64,000 nucleotides of DNA from Solobacterium sp. UBA3691 (GCA_002372175.1 DFIS01000076.1:62001-126000), one strand, 5' to 3'. Numbered from the stretch's first letter, positions 51,126 through 60,508 are shown. Notes: a model not told the origin generated them from the sequence alone. Program-made: numbers and translations.

Positions 51126-52767
51126 GTACTGTCCGGTTCCTCTCGAGAAGCTCTTCAGCAGCTGTACGGCTGGCTTCGGTGATCTCACCGGAAGAGATCA
51201 GTGCCAGCTGATCAACGGTACCCTGATGATCAAGCAGCATTACATCGGTGATGGTCCTGTCCCCTGCCGTATGCTTGGAGACAAGATAATGATATTCAGC
51301 CGAAGCAGCCACCGGAGCCAGATGCGTCACGGAAAAGACCTGACAGAATTCGGAAAGAGAGCGCATCTTGCGGCCGATCGCTGTCGCCACAGGACCGCTG
51401 ACACCGGTATCGATCTCGTCAAAGATCACTGTATGCACCTCCTGCAGAGCCGTAAAGATGACCTTCAGACCAAGCATCAGCCTGGACAGTTCACCGCCGC
51501 TGGCCGTCTTAGTCAGAGGCTTGAGATCTTCTCCCTTATTCATCGAGATAAGGAATTCGACCCTGTCAGTACCTTCCGGTGATTCATTGCCGGACTGTAT
51601 GGATACCTTGAATCTTGCTTCGGGAAGCGAAAGATCCCGCAGATGTCCGATGATCGCCTTTTCAAGAGCACCGGCACCCTGCGTTCTCTTCTTATGGAGT
51701 TCATCCGCATGTACCTTAAAAGCTTCATATGCCTTCTTTATGCGTTTATCGATCTCATCCAGATATTCCTGACGGTTTTCGATCATCCGTACCTGTTCCT
51801 TCATTTCTTCCAGACGCTCAAGCACGGTCTCGATCGAACCTCCGTATTTCCGTTTCATCCTCTGCAGCAGATACAGTCTCTCCTCCATGGCGTTGATATC
51901 ATCTTCGCTCAGGGAATAGGCATCACGCACTTTGCGTATCTCTTCTGCAGCATCGCTGACGGCATAGTATCCGTCATTCATCTGGGCTGCCGTTTTCTCC
52001 AGCGAAGTGCTTTCCGGCAGTGATGATACCATCCGGTTCAGATCATACAGATCACTGTCCAGACGGTCATACAGGGCAATGATCTGATCCAGTTTCTCTA
52101 TCGAACTCCTGACAGCCTTGTATTCTCTTTCCTGTTCCTGCAGTTCTTCGTCTTCACCGATCTTGAGCTTTGCCTGTTCGATCTCTCTGATCTGATACAT
52201 CAGGTATTCAAGATCATTCTCGTTATAGACTTCCTGCAAAGCCTTTTCCTTTTCTGCGCGGCAGTTCTTCAGAACAGTGTACGCTTCGGCTGTTTTCACA
52301 CGCAGATCATCCAGTTTCAGAAACTGATCAAGCAGCCTGATATGCGTATTCGTATTCAGCAGATACTGCGTATCTCTCTGCCCGTGGATATCGATTTCAC
52401 CGTCGAGGATCTCCTTCATCAGCGACAGTGTGGCAATGCGTCTGTCAATACGGACAACACCCTTCCCGCTGCTGTGTATCTCACGGGTGAACGTCACTTC
52501 ATCAGCGGCTTCAAAACCGGCTTCTTTCAGCACCTGCAGGGCATGTGATCCCGGCGCAAAGGAAAAGGTTCCCTCAACGACAGCTTTGTCTTTTCCCCTG
52601 GCGATCATGGCTGTACTGGCCCGGTCTGCGCAGAGTAAAGATATCGCATCGATCAGGATGGACTTACCGGCACCGGTCTCACCTGTAAAGACACTGAAAC
52701 CGTCTTTCAGATCAAGACTCAGTTCATCGATCAGCACAAAGTTTTTAACGTACAGATGGTTAATCAT
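51118..52767 (-). CDS. recN: DNA repair protein RecN
   Basis: 549 residues. An SMC-like ATPase: Walker A GETGAGKSILIDAI, coiled coil at about 160-370, then ASGGELSRLMLGLK and Walker B VIFDEIDTGVSG. Tethers and processes double-strand breaks with RecA. In many Bacillota argR lies just before recN. Here recN directly overlaps dxs by 8 bases. Confidence 0.96.
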   Translation of the reverse strand: MINHLYVKNFVLIDELSLDLKDGFSVFTGETGAGKSILIDAISLLCADRASTAMIARGKDKAVVEGTFSFAPGSHALQVLKEAGFEAADEVTFTREIHSSGKGVVRIDRRIATLSLMKEILDGEIDIHGQRDTQYLLNTNTHIRLLDQFLKLDDLRVKTAEAYTVLKNCRAEKEKALQEVYNENDLEYLMYQIREIEQAKLKIGEDEELQEQEREYKAVRSSIEKLDQIIALYDRLDSDLYDLNRMVSSLPESTSLEKTAAQMNDGYYAVSDAAEEIRKVRDAYSLSEDDINAMEERLYLLQRMKRKYGGSIETVLERLEEMKEQVRMIENRQEYLDEIDKRIKKAYEAFKVHADELHKKRTQGAGALEKAIIGHLRDLSLPEARFKVSIQSGNESPEGTDRVEFLISMNKGEDLKPLTKTASGGELSRLMLGLKVIFTALQEVHTVIFDEIDTGVSGPVATAIGRKMRSLSEFCQVFSVTHLAPVAASAEYHYLVSKHTAGDRTITDVMLLDHQGTVDQLALISSGEITEASRTAAEELLERNRTVHE

Positions 52768-54622
52768 GGATCTCTTTCAAAATATCCTCAAACAGTGTAT
52801 TCAGGTCTATTCTTTCATCTTTCTTCAGCAGGGTCTCGGAACCATGCGGTACATAGTGATCACCGATACCGTAACTGCGGATATCCATCATTCTGTGCCT
52901 GTGCATGCACCAGGAAGCTACAGAAGCAGCCAGACCGCCTATCTTCATATCTGTTTCATAGATGAATACAGGAATATCCATCTCCTCCAGATGCTCAAGA
53001 CAGTCCGTATCGATCGGCTTGAAGAAACGTGCATTGATCACCAGTACAGGCAGATCATTGGCTTTTACTTTCTCCAGGATCCGTTCGGTATCCGGTCCGT
53101 ATGCCAGGACAGCCGCATTTATCTTATTCGGGGAATTCAGCATTTCCCACGTGCCGATCTCAATTTTTTCAAATAATTCCTTGTTGTTGGCGGCAGAACC
53201 TCGCGGATAACGTATCGCAAACGGATGCTCCTGCAGTAATGCCGTATAGATCATGTTTCTGGCTTCGATGGCATTCCGGGGCTGGGCAATGATCATATGC
53301 GGCAGCGGTTTGAGAATACCGATATCAAAGACACCGTGATGGGTATCACCGTCACCGCCGACAAGACCGGCTCTGTCGATACCGATCAGTACGGGCAGAT
53401 CCATGCGGCAGATATCATGATTGATCTGGTCATATGCCCTCTGCAGGAAGGAACTGTATATGGCAAGGAACGGCCGCAAGCCGCCTGCTGCCATGGCTGC
53501 CGCAAATGTTGCCGCATGTTCCTCCGCAATACCGCAGTCAAAACTGCGTTCCGGATATCTCGCAAAGAAGCTCTGCAGAGCACTGCCGCGGATCATTGCC
53601 GGTGTCAGGGCTACGATCTTCTCGTTGTCTCTGGCCAGCTCCTCCACCGTGGAAGAAATGATCTCTGACCATGTCGCATATCCCTGCGGGATACCATGCA
53701 GAGGTTTGCCGGTCGCCGGATCAAACGGTCCCACACCGTGCCAGAGACCGTCTCTGTCCTTTTCACACGGCGCATATCCCCTGCCTTTCTGGGTGATCGC
53801 ATGGACAACGATCGGTCCGTCATGTTCACGGGCTACGGTCAGCACTCTGATCAGATCATGGATATTATGACCGTCGATCGGTCCTATGTATTCCAGATTC
53901 AGCTCACCGAAGATCCCCTTATCAACGATCGTGTCCTTGACTGCATCCTTGACGCTTTTCAGGCCTGAGTACATCGCATTGCCGAAGCTGCTGTGCTGCA
54001 ATGCTGACTTTGTATTCATCTTGAAAGCATTATATGACTTGGCCGAACGCAGTCTCGCAATCGATTTGCTCAAAGCACCGACATTGCGGGAGATCGACAT
54101 GTTGTTGTCATTGAAGACAATGATCAGCCGGCGTTTCTCGGAACCGATCTGGTTGAGGGCTTCAAAAGCCATGCCGGAGCTTAAGGCACCGTCACCGATC
54201 ACTGCTACGACTGCATAGTCTTCATCTTTCATGTCTCTGGTCACCGCAAAGCCAAGTGCTGCGCTGAGCGAAGTCGAACTGTGCCCTGCTTCCCAGACAT
54301 CATGAGGACTTTCACAGCGCTTCTGGAAACCGCTGATACCGCCGTACTGACGCAATGTATCGAAAGCCTTTGCCCTGCCGGTCAGGATCTTATGCACATA
54401 GCTTTGATGTCCGACATCAAAGATCAGTTTGTCCTTCGGGGAGTCAAAGACATAATGAAGAGCGATCGTCAGTTCTACGACCCCGAGATTGCTGGCAAGA
54501 TGGCCGCCTGTTCTGGAAATACTGCTGATCAGAAAAGAACGGATATCCTGGGCAAGATCATTCAGTTCGCTGAGAGACATGGATTTCAGAAAATCCGGAC
54601 TCTCTATTTCCTTAATGTTCAT
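52760..54622 (-). CDS. dxs: 1-deoxy-D-xylulose-5-phosphate synthase
   Basis: 620 residues. LASNLGVVELTIALHYVFD, the thiamine diphosphate motif GDGALSSGMAFEALNQIG, FDCGIAEEHAATFAAAMA and DRAGLVGGDGDTHHG. First enzyme of the MEP isoprenoid pathway. Stands after ispA, so the operon makes prenyl precursors and extends them. Confidence 0.97.
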   Translation of the reverse strand: MNIKEIESPDFLKSMSLSELNDLAQDIRSFLISSISRTGGHLASNLGVVELTIALHYVFDSPKDKLIFDVGHQSYVHKILTGRAKAFDTLRQYGGISGFQKRCESPHDVWEAGHSSTSLSAALGFAVTRDMKDEDYAVVAVIGDGALSSGMAFEALNQIGSEKRRLIIVFNDNNMSISRNVGALSKSIARLRSAKSYNAFKMNTKSALQHSSFGNAMYSGLKSVKDAVKDTIVDKGIFGELNLEYIGPIDGHNIHDLIRVLTVAREHDGPIVVHAITQKGRGYAPCEKDRDGLWHGVGPFDPATGKPLHGIPQGYATWSEIISSTVEELARDNEKIVALTPAMIRGSALQSFFARYPERSFDCGIAEEHAATFAAAMAAGGLRPFLAIYSSFLQRAYDQINHDICRMDLPVLIGIDRAGLVGGDGDTHHGVFDIGILKPLPHMIIAQPRNAIEARNMIYTALLQEHPFAIRYPRGSAANNKELFEKIEIGTWEMLNSPNKINAAVLAYGPDTERILEKVKANDLPVLVINARFFKPIDTDCLEHLEEMDIPVFIYETDMKIGGLAASVASWCMHRHRMMDIRSYGIGDHYVPHGSETLLKKDERIDLNTLFEDILKEIHD

Positions 54623-54629
54623 AACACTC

Positions 54630-55481
54630 CTAGTATGTTCTGATCATGACCGAACGTATAAGTTCAGAGATCTTCTCTTCCCGGAAACCGGGCATCTCTG
54701 CACAGCGGCGCAGACAGTCTTCATACAGGCTGTTCATCAGTCTGCGGGCTACATCCATGCCAAGTGTCGTGACGGATGTCACTTTATCGTTTCTTTCGTC
54801 GGAATTGGATTTGCCGAGTTCTTCTGCGGTAGCGGTCACATCAAGGATGTCATCCTGGATCTGAAAAGCCAGGCCAAGATCAAAACCGATCTGTTCCCAC
54901 TGCTTCGTGGTTTCTTCATCTCTGCCGGCCAGTACGGAAGCCATGGCCAGAGGAACACTGAGCAGACATCCGGTCTTGTATTTATAGACCTTGCGGATAT
55001 CTTCAAAGTTCATGACATTCTTATCTTCGTTGATGTCAAGACACTGTCCGTATACCATGCCGGAAGGTCCCGCACTCTGTGCAAGCATGCGGATGCATTT
55101 CAGCACCTTATCCGCGGATGCATGCGTTTCCGATGCACAGGCAAAAGCTTCCGTCAGCAGTCCGTCTCCGGCAAGGATCGCCGTCGCCTCATCAAACTGT
55201 TTGTGGTTCGTCGGTCTGCCTCTGCGCAGGTCATCGTTGTCCATTGCCGGCAGATCATCATGGATCAGTGAATATGTATGAATCATCTCCAGGGCACAGG
55301 CTGTCTCATTGCCAAGCGCAGGATCTTCTCCATAGCCTTCCAGGACAAGATACAGCAGCGTCGGACGAATACGCTTGCCGCCTGCTGTCAGTGAATAGCG
55401 CATGGCATCTCTGACCCGGGAATCCGTTACTTTATCAAGCTTCTCATTCAGAAGCTGTTCAAACTCATTCTTCTTCATCAT
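54630..55481 (-). CDS. ispA: Polyprenyl (farnesyl/geranylgeranyl) diphosphate synthase
   Basis: 283 residues. First aspartate-rich motif HDDLPAMDNDDLRRG, second motif QIQDDILD, plus GGKRIRP at the start. It condenses IPP with allylic diphosphates, probably to farnesyl diphosphate. Chain length is set by residues I cannot judge with certainty. Overlaps xseB by 17 bases. Confidence 0.93.
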   Translation of the reverse strand: MMKKNEFEQLLNEKLDKVTDSRVRDAMRYSLTAGGKRIRPTLLYLVLEGYGEDPALGNETACALEMIHTYSLIHDDLPAMDNDDLRRGRPTNHKQFDEATAILAGDGLLTEAFACASETHASADKVLKCIRMLAQSAGPSGMVYGQCLDINEDKNVMNFEDIRKVYKYKTGCLLSVPLAMASVLAGRDEETTKQWEQIGFDLGLAFQIQDDILDVTATAEELGKSNSDERNDKVTSVTTLGMDVARRLMNSLYEDCLRRCAEMPGFREEKISELIRSVMIRTY

Positions 55482-55671
55482 TCTTACTCTTGATCTCGGT
55501 GATCTTCAGTTCAAACTGCTTCAGTTTATCATCACAATATTTGACCAGATTAAGACCTTCTTCAAACAGTGCGATCGTTTCATCCAGAGACTGTTCGTTA
55601 TCTTCAAGAATACCTACGATCTCTTCCAGTCTTTCCATGGACTGCTCAAATGTACGTTCTTTTTCCGACAT
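55465..55671 (-). CDS. xseB: Exodeoxyribonuclease VII small subunit
   Basis: 68 residues with the family pattern TFEQSMERLEEIVGILEDNE and LEEGLNLVKYCDDKL. Forms the helical part of exonuclease VII with XseA, encoded 2 bases upstream. Confidence 0.95.
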   Translation of the reverse strand: MSEKERTFEQSMERLEEIVGILEDNEQSLDETIALFEEGLNLVKYCDDKLKQFELKITEIKSKNDEEE

Positions 55672-55673
55672 GT

Positions 55674-57008
55674 TTATTCCTCCCGGTCTGTACTGATGGT
55701 TTCGGCATGGATCTTCCCGTGATGTACACGGATCAGCAGAGAGTCACCCGGTTTCAGCTCACCGGCATCCGTCACCGCATGTCCGTCATGTTCGGCAACC
55801 GCATACCCTCTGGATAATACTTTTAACGGTGAATAGGCATCCAGCAGATTGATCTGTGCCGACAGCTTATCACGTTCAAGCCCGTATTTGCGTTCTGCGC
55901 CTTTTTTCAGCAAAGACGCATCGTTATCAAGCCGCACACGATTCACGGCAATTTCAGCCTGTATCAGCCCCGTAAGGGCATTCTGAGCCCTGCTGATCCT
56001 GACAAGAGAACTGCTGCGTTCTTTTTCGATCGCCTTCTGCAGCTCCGTAAATACCGCGTTGACCCGGAAGCTCTTCTCGCTGATCAGCCGTTCCGGATTC
56101 AGGAATACCCTGGCCGTGCGCATCTGTTCCAGTCGGGAAGCTTCCTCAAGACGCTTGTCTTCGGTCAGATCCAGGATATTCTCTTTGTATGTACTGATCC
56201 TTGTGCGGACCTCTTCAATATTCGGTGTCGCACGTTCGGCTGCACCTGTCGGTGTCGGTGCCCGCAGATCACTGACAAAATCAGCGATCGTATAATCCAC
56301 CTCATGGCCGACACCGGTAACGACCGGCGTATGCATCCCGTAGATGATACGGGCAAGCTGTTCATCATTGAACGACCAGAGATCCTCAATGGAACCTCCC
56401 CCGCGCACAAGCAGGATCACATCCATGTTCATCCGGTCCATCGTACGCATGGCTTTGCGGATCTGTTCCGCACTCCCGGTCCCCTGTACAAGAACCGGAT
56501 ACTCAAAGATCTCCGCCACAGGCCATCTTCTGCCAACGGTTGTGATCACATCCGCTCTGGCAGCTGTATTCCTTCCTGTCACAAGCCCGATACGCATGGG
56601 CCAGGCCGGCAGCGGCTTCTTATGCGCCTCATCAAAAAGACCTTCATCACTGAGTTTCTTCTTCAGTTTCTCATACTGCAGAAAAAGATCCCCGATGCCT
56701 GACGGTCTCATAGCCGTAACGATCAGCTGCAGCTCTCCTCGTCCCGTAAACACCGAGATATCACCCTGTACGATGACCTTATCGCCATCTTTCGGTGTAA
56801 AGGTAACTCTGCGGTTGCTGGACGCAAACATGGCACACCTGATCTGGGCTTCGCTGTCCTTCAGCGTAAAGTACCAGTGTCCCGAACGATAACTGGAAAA
56901 ATTGCTGAGCTCCCCTTCTACCATGACTTTCTGGGTATACGGATCTGCTTCCAGCCTGTTTTTCAGATAATTGACGAGAACCGAGACCTGAAGGACTTCT
57001 CTGCTCAT
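55674..57008 (-). CDS. xseA: Exodeoxyribonuclease VII large subunit
   Basis: 444 residues. An N-terminal OB fold (GELSNFSSYRSGHWYFTLKD), the catalytic domain with LVRGGGSIEDLWSFNDE and TGVGHEVDYTIADFV, then a long coil and KVLSRGYAVA. Degrades single-stranded DNA to short oligonucleotides. Overlaps nusB by ATGA. Confidence 0.96.
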   Translation of the reverse strand: MSREVLQVSVLVNYLKNRLEADPYTQKVMVEGELSNFSSYRSGHWYFTLKDSEAQIRCAMFASSNRRVTFTPKDGDKVIVQGDISVFTGRGELQLIVTAMRPSGIGDLFLQYEKLKKKLSDEGLFDEAHKKPLPAWPMRIGLVTGRNTAARADVITTVGRRWPVAEIFEYPVLVQGTGSAEQIRKAMRTMDRMNMDVILLVRGGGSIEDLWSFNDEQLARIIYGMHTPVVTGVGHEVDYTIADFVSDLRAPTPTGAAERATPNIEEVRTRISTYKENILDLTEDKRLEEASRLEQMRTARVFLNPERLISEKSFRVNAVFTELQKAIEKERSSSLVRISRAQNALTGLIQAEIAVNRVRLDNDASLLKKGAERKYGLERDKLSAQINLLDAYSPLKVLSRGYAVAEHDGHAVTDAGELKPGDSLLIRVHHGKIHAETISTDREE

Positions 57009-57376
57009 ATGCGGTCAAGAACTCCATTGATCAGTTTATAGGAATCTTCGTCACAATACTTCTTCGCAAGTTCGATGTATTCATCGATGATCACGGAAGC
57101 TTCCACTTCCTTCAGATCGAATTCTGCACATCCGCACAGGATCAGAGCCTGTTCGATCAGACCAAGCCTGTCAAAGTGCCAGTTCTCCAGCACCTGATCG
57201 GCATATGACGCATACCTGTCCTTCTCTCTGCAGGCTGTTCTTACAAGTTCACTGAAGTATTCATCTTCAGGTTCATCCTTGAAGTTGTCGCTGATCAGCT
57301 CCGAACTGTCTCTGTCCAGGATCAGTTTCTGATATACACAAAACATTGCGGCTTCACGTTTTTCACTTCTGTTCAT
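57005..57376 (-). CDS. nusB: Transcription antitermination factor NusB
   Basis: 123 residues, an all-helical NusB fold with KREAAMFCVYQ at the start and ASVIIDEYIELAKKYCDEDSYKLINGVLD at the end. Works with NusE (S10) in rRNA antitermination. First gene of a nine-gene operon (nusB to deoB). A TAAAAT -10 ends 7 bases before its ATG and no Shine-Dalgarno is visible. Confidence 0.92.
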   Translation of the reverse strand: MNRSEKREAAMFCVYQKLILDRDSSELISDNFKDEPEDEYFSELVRTACREKDRYASYADQVLENWHFDRLGLIEQALILCGCAEFDLKEVEASVIIDEYIELAKKYCDEDSYKLINGVLDRI

Positions 57377-57383
57377 ACTCTGT

Positions 57384-57392
57384 ATTTTACCA
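57384..57392 (-). promoter_or_regulatory. Extended -10 promoter of the nusB operon, leaderless layout
   Basis: On the minus strand TGG-TAAAAT (hexamer 57384-57389), then 7 bases, then the nusB ATG. Confidence 0.5.
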
Positions 57393-57468
57393 TGTTTAAC
57401 CTTATATCACTATTGCAAAGCAACTAAACCAGTATATATTAACACGAAGCCGGAAGAATACGTACAGA

Positions 57469-58443
57469 CTAAATAAACTGTATGCCGGCATCTTCTCTGG
57501 CCAGATCCAGGATCTTCTGTACAGAGAGAATATCGGATGTATACGCAGCTCTTACAGCAGGATCATGATCTTCATACATCTGTCTGAAAACAGTCAGCTC
57601 GCTGCTCATTGCCGTACCTGTATCCGGACCCGGAAGAACGATCATGTCAGCACCGTCCTTCTCTACGGTGATGGTATGGCATACACCGGCAGGACCCTCC
57701 ATCATGATCCGGCCATGCTCGCACTGGATCAATACAAAACTCGGCCCTGATGCATCCTTGGTCGCCGTCAATGACGCCTTCATCTGCGGATAATCCAGCA
57801 CCAGAATACCGGAAGTATCAATATCCCTTACGATATTCGCATGGTAATGGACATGTTCCGGCATCCCGAAAAGACCGTATACATAGCGGATCAGATAGAT
57901 GCCAAGATCCATCAGGGTGCCGCCGGCAAGCTTTGGATCAAACACCGGCAGTACCTCACCGGCAAGAAAACGGTCATACCTGCGGGAATAATGCGACAGA
58001 ATCCCCGTCACGACACGCACCTGTCCGAGATCCTTCAGATATTCCGGGATCATACGGTAATTGGCATGATACGGCGTCATGCACATGTCAAAGACAAGCA
58101 GACCAAGCTGTTCAGCCAGCTGTATGACCTGCCGTGCCTCGGCATAGTTTGCCGCAAACGGTTTCTCCACCATCACGTTCCTGCCGGCCTGCAGTGCCTT
58201 TACAGCATAGGAGGCATGCATACTGTTCGGCAGTGCAATATAGATAACATCGGTCTCGGGATCCTGCAGCACTCTGTCAAGATCATCTGTCGTAAAGTCT
58301 GCCTTACTGTCATATACAGCAGCCTTGCGGGCATCTCTGCCCCATATACCGCGGATATGATACCCGCCTGATCTTTCCGCATTCTCAAGAAATACGGGGA
58401 CGATCATCCCCGTACCGAGAATACTGACATTGATATTCTTCAT
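57469..58443 (-). CDS. Gfo/Idh/MocA family oxidoreductase
   Basis: 324 residues from ATG 58443 (MKNINVSILGTGMIVPVFLE). Rossmann motif ILGTGMI, then VIYIALPNSMHASYAVKALQ and the family Lys in VEKPFAANY. A C-terminal GFO_IDH_MocA domain with GGTLMDLGIYLI follows. NAD(P)-dependent oxidation of a sugar, inositol or similar substrate. The start shares a base with the DUF2804 stop (TGATG), so the two are co-translated. Confidence 0.88.
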   Translation of the reverse strand: MKNINVSILGTGMIVPVFLENAERSGGYHIRGIWGRDARKAAVYDSKADFTTDDLDRVLQDPETDVIYIALPNSMHASYAVKALQAGRNVMVEKPFAANYAEARQVIQLAEQLGLLVFDMCMTPYHANYRMIPEYLKDLGQVRVVTGILSHYSRRYDRFLAGEVLPVFDPKLAGGTLMDLGIYLIRYVYGLFGMPEHVHYHANIVRDIDTSGILVLDYPQMKASLTATKDASGPSFVLIQCEHGRIMMEGPAGVCHTITVEKDGADMIVLPGPDTGTAMSSELTVFRQMYEDHDPAVRAAYTSDILSVQKILDLAREDAGIQFI

Positions 58444-59462
58444 CAGTATTTGTTGTGAACCTCCTCCGCAAAACAAAGCAGATCCGCAAACGTGATCACT
58501 TCACCGTCATCAAGGATGGCCCTGCCGCTCATTCTGCCGAAGACCTGATGCTGATCGGAGACGATGACCTTGAAGTCCAGTTTGGCAGCTCTGTCCAGTA
58601 CCGGCACAAAATCTGCTTCAAAACGTCCGTCGGATGATGTGACTTTCCAGGGATCGGTATAATTTGCCGGAATGCTGAAGGTAATATCATCAAGCTTATG
58701 CGCTTTGCCGTCGTATTGTATGACATTCTCCGTCGCTGCGGAAGTATTGCCGAAGCCATAGCCAAGATTAAAACCGAATGCTTTCCCGTTAATGCGGGCA
58801 TTGCCGCTGCTCCAGTACCAGGTATTATCGTAGGTCCAGACACCTCTGCCCCAGTCCAGCGTACCAAAGTCCGTCTGCGGATCAAACTCCCTGCGTACAC
58901 CGTCAAATTCAACATATCCGCGGGCAGGCATACAGTTGATCTTCTGGTTAAAGTAGAACGCATGCTTCTTATCCCACGGGGTCGCAATGACCAGCGAATC
59001 CATCTCCGGCTGTTCCAGTTCGATCTCTGCATTCAGCGGCTTGCCGGCCATGAAATTCTCAAAGTGACAGCGTATCTTCCGTGTATTCCTGCCAACCGTA
59101 TATGTCATCTGCAGTCTCTGATCGCTATATACCGTATTGCCTGTTTCCGAACTCTCCGGCATATGCAGTTTTCCCATCGGCATCACGTTCAGCACCGTCT
59201 CGGTATGCTCACGGGGCATATCATCAAAGATCAGCAGAGATACCGACTGCAGTCCCACATAACCATTGTCGGAGATCGTAAAGGCACAGGCAAAATCCTT
59301 GCCCGTAACCAGATAGTAATCCCATTCCTTGATGCGGAAAGACGGTGCCTTGATCATCTTCCGCCGGTATTGCTGGTACATCTTCCTGGACCAGCCGGGT
59401 TCTCTGATCTCCCCCTGTTCATCCAGCAGAAGCTGTTCTGTCATTACTTCGTGATTGCGCAT
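58443..59462 (-). CDS. DUF2804 domain protein
   Basis: 339 residues, cytoplasmic and beta-rich, with DFGTLDWGRGVWTYDNTWYW, the central motif of DUF2804, and YGFGNTSAATENV. ATG 59462 is preceded by GGAGGTG. No biochemical role is established to my knowledge. In this operon it stands between a PfkB-family kinase and a sugar-type oxidoreductase. Confidence 0.82.
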   Translation of the reverse strand: MRNHEVMTEQLLLDEQGEIREPGWSRKMYQQYRRKMIKAPSFRIKEWDYYLVTGKDFACAFTISDNGYVGLQSVSLLIFDDMPREHTETVLNVMPMGKLHMPESSETGNTVYSDQRLQMTYTVGRNTRKIRCHFENFMAGKPLNAEIELEQPEMDSLVIATPWDKKHAFYFNQKINCMPARGYVEFDGVRREFDPQTDFGTLDWGRGVWTYDNTWYWSSGNARINGKAFGFNLGYGFGNTSAATENVIQYDGKAHKLDDITFSIPANYTDPWKVTSSDGRFEADFVPVLDRAAKLDFKVIVSDQHQVFGRMSGRAILDDGEVITFADLLCFAEEVHNKY

Positions 59463-59475
59463 GAACACCTCCGTA

Positions 59476-60387
59476 TCAGATCTGTTCTGTCTTTATCTCA
59501 TCAAACAGCCGCATGACTTCATCCAGAGAAGTATCATCCAGTGTCGAAGCCACCGCATTAGCCATGGCACCCGCCCAGCGCAGAGCATCCTGCGGCATCA
59601 GCCCTTCCGTACGCTTGCCGATATACGCAGCCAGAAGAGCATCCGTGCGTCCGACAGGATTCACATGAACATGTTCAGGCTGCCTCAGCAGATAGATCTG
59701 CTCACCGGACTTGAGGTATACTTTTTCATCATCCAGCGGCAGCAGTACTTCCGGAAAACCAGCTTCCTTCAGTAAACTCACGGCATCTTCGGGATCTGCC
59801 TGTTTACGCCCTGTCTGCTGTGCCAGTTCCTGCAGCGTGCGTTTGATCAGCTGCGGACGGCAGGCGGTGATCGCTTCTGGTGAGAGTCTTTCGGTATCCA
59901 GCACGACTTCGCCGCCATGGTTGTGGATCTTGGCACAGAGATAGATGATCATTTCGGGATTGATCCCGGGCATCACGGAACCGCTGATCACGACTGTATC
60001 CCGCTGTCCTACATTCTCAAATGCCCGCATGATATCACTCTCAATGGAGTCATCTGTCTTCGGCCCGGCACCGTTAACTGCGATCAATGTCCCGTCTTTG
60101 ACAAGCTTGACGTTAACACGGTTATTGCCCTTGATCGGGATCGGTACCAGCGTGATCAGAGGATCTCCGGAAAAAGCCTGACGGATAAACTCACCGGTAA
60201 AGCCGCCGAGCAATGCAACAGCGACAGAAGGAATCTGCATGATGCTGAGATCTCTTGAAACATTAAGACCTTTGCCGGCTGCCCTGTACTGTTCATTACG
60301 TCCGCGGATCACCCCTTCACGGTTCATCTCACCGCTCATTTCCATGTAATAGTCCACCGCCGGATTTAAAGTCAGTGTATAGATCAT
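59476..60387 (-). CDS. Divergent PfkB-family (1-phosphofructokinase/LacC-like) protein
   Basis: 303 residues from ATG 60387 (MIYTLTLNPAVDYY), with GGAAAGAGG upstream. AAGKGLNVSRDL at 37-48 matches the FruK/LacC substrate motif. The usual GAGD catalytic motif is instead GRTD (246-249) and the usual KPN is KRT (182-184), although the catalytic Asp is kept. This casts doubt on ordinary sugar-phosphate kinase activity. First gene of an operon with DUF2804 and Gfo/Idh genes. No PTS gene is nearby. Confidence 0.78.
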   Translation of the reverse strand: MIYTLTLNPAVDYYMEMSGEMNREGVIRGRNEQYRAAGKGLNVSRDLSIMQIPSVAVALLGGFTGEFIRQAFSGDPLITLVPIPIKGNNRVNVKLVKDGTLIAVNGAGPKTDDSIESDIMRAFENVGQRDTVVISGSVMPGINPEMIIYLCAKIHNHGGEVVLDTERLSPEAITACRPQLIKRTLQELAQQTGRKQADPEDAVSLLKEAGFPEVLLPLDDEKVYLKSGEQIYLLRQPEHVHVNPVGRTDALLAAYIGKRTEGLMPQDALRWAGAMANAVASTLDDTSLDEVMRLFDEIKTEQI

Positions 60388-60406
60388 AATTGTGCCTCTT
60401 TCCAAA

Positions 60407-60426
60407 TAGATACATATACGCATCTA
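60407..60426. promoter_or_regulatory. Dyad operator candidate upstream of the PfkB operon
   Basis: TAGATAC-N6-GCATCTA, symmetric with one mismatch, between the -10 and the ribosome binding site of the PfkB gene. Confidence 0.45.
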
Positions 60427-60443
60427 TGTTTCTCTCTGTATAT

Positions 60444-60452
60444 ATTGTACCA
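60444..60452 (-). promoter_or_regulatory. Extended -10 promoter of the PfkB operon
   Basis: On the minus strand TGG-TACAAT (hexamer 60444-60449). Transcription would start near 60437, about 50 bases before the ATG. Confidence 0.5.
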
Positions 60453-60469
60453 AGACTTTGCCTGATGAA

Positions 60470-60508
60470 CAAAAAAAGGATACGTACAGTGAAATGTACG
60501 CATCCTTT
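60470..60508 (-). terminator. Terminator of the flavin reductase gene
   Basis: On the minus strand AAAGGATGCGTACA pairs with TGTACGTATCCTTT (14 bp, one G-T pair) around a 6-base loop, followed by a run of T. It lies 12 bases past the stop. Confidence 0.92.
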
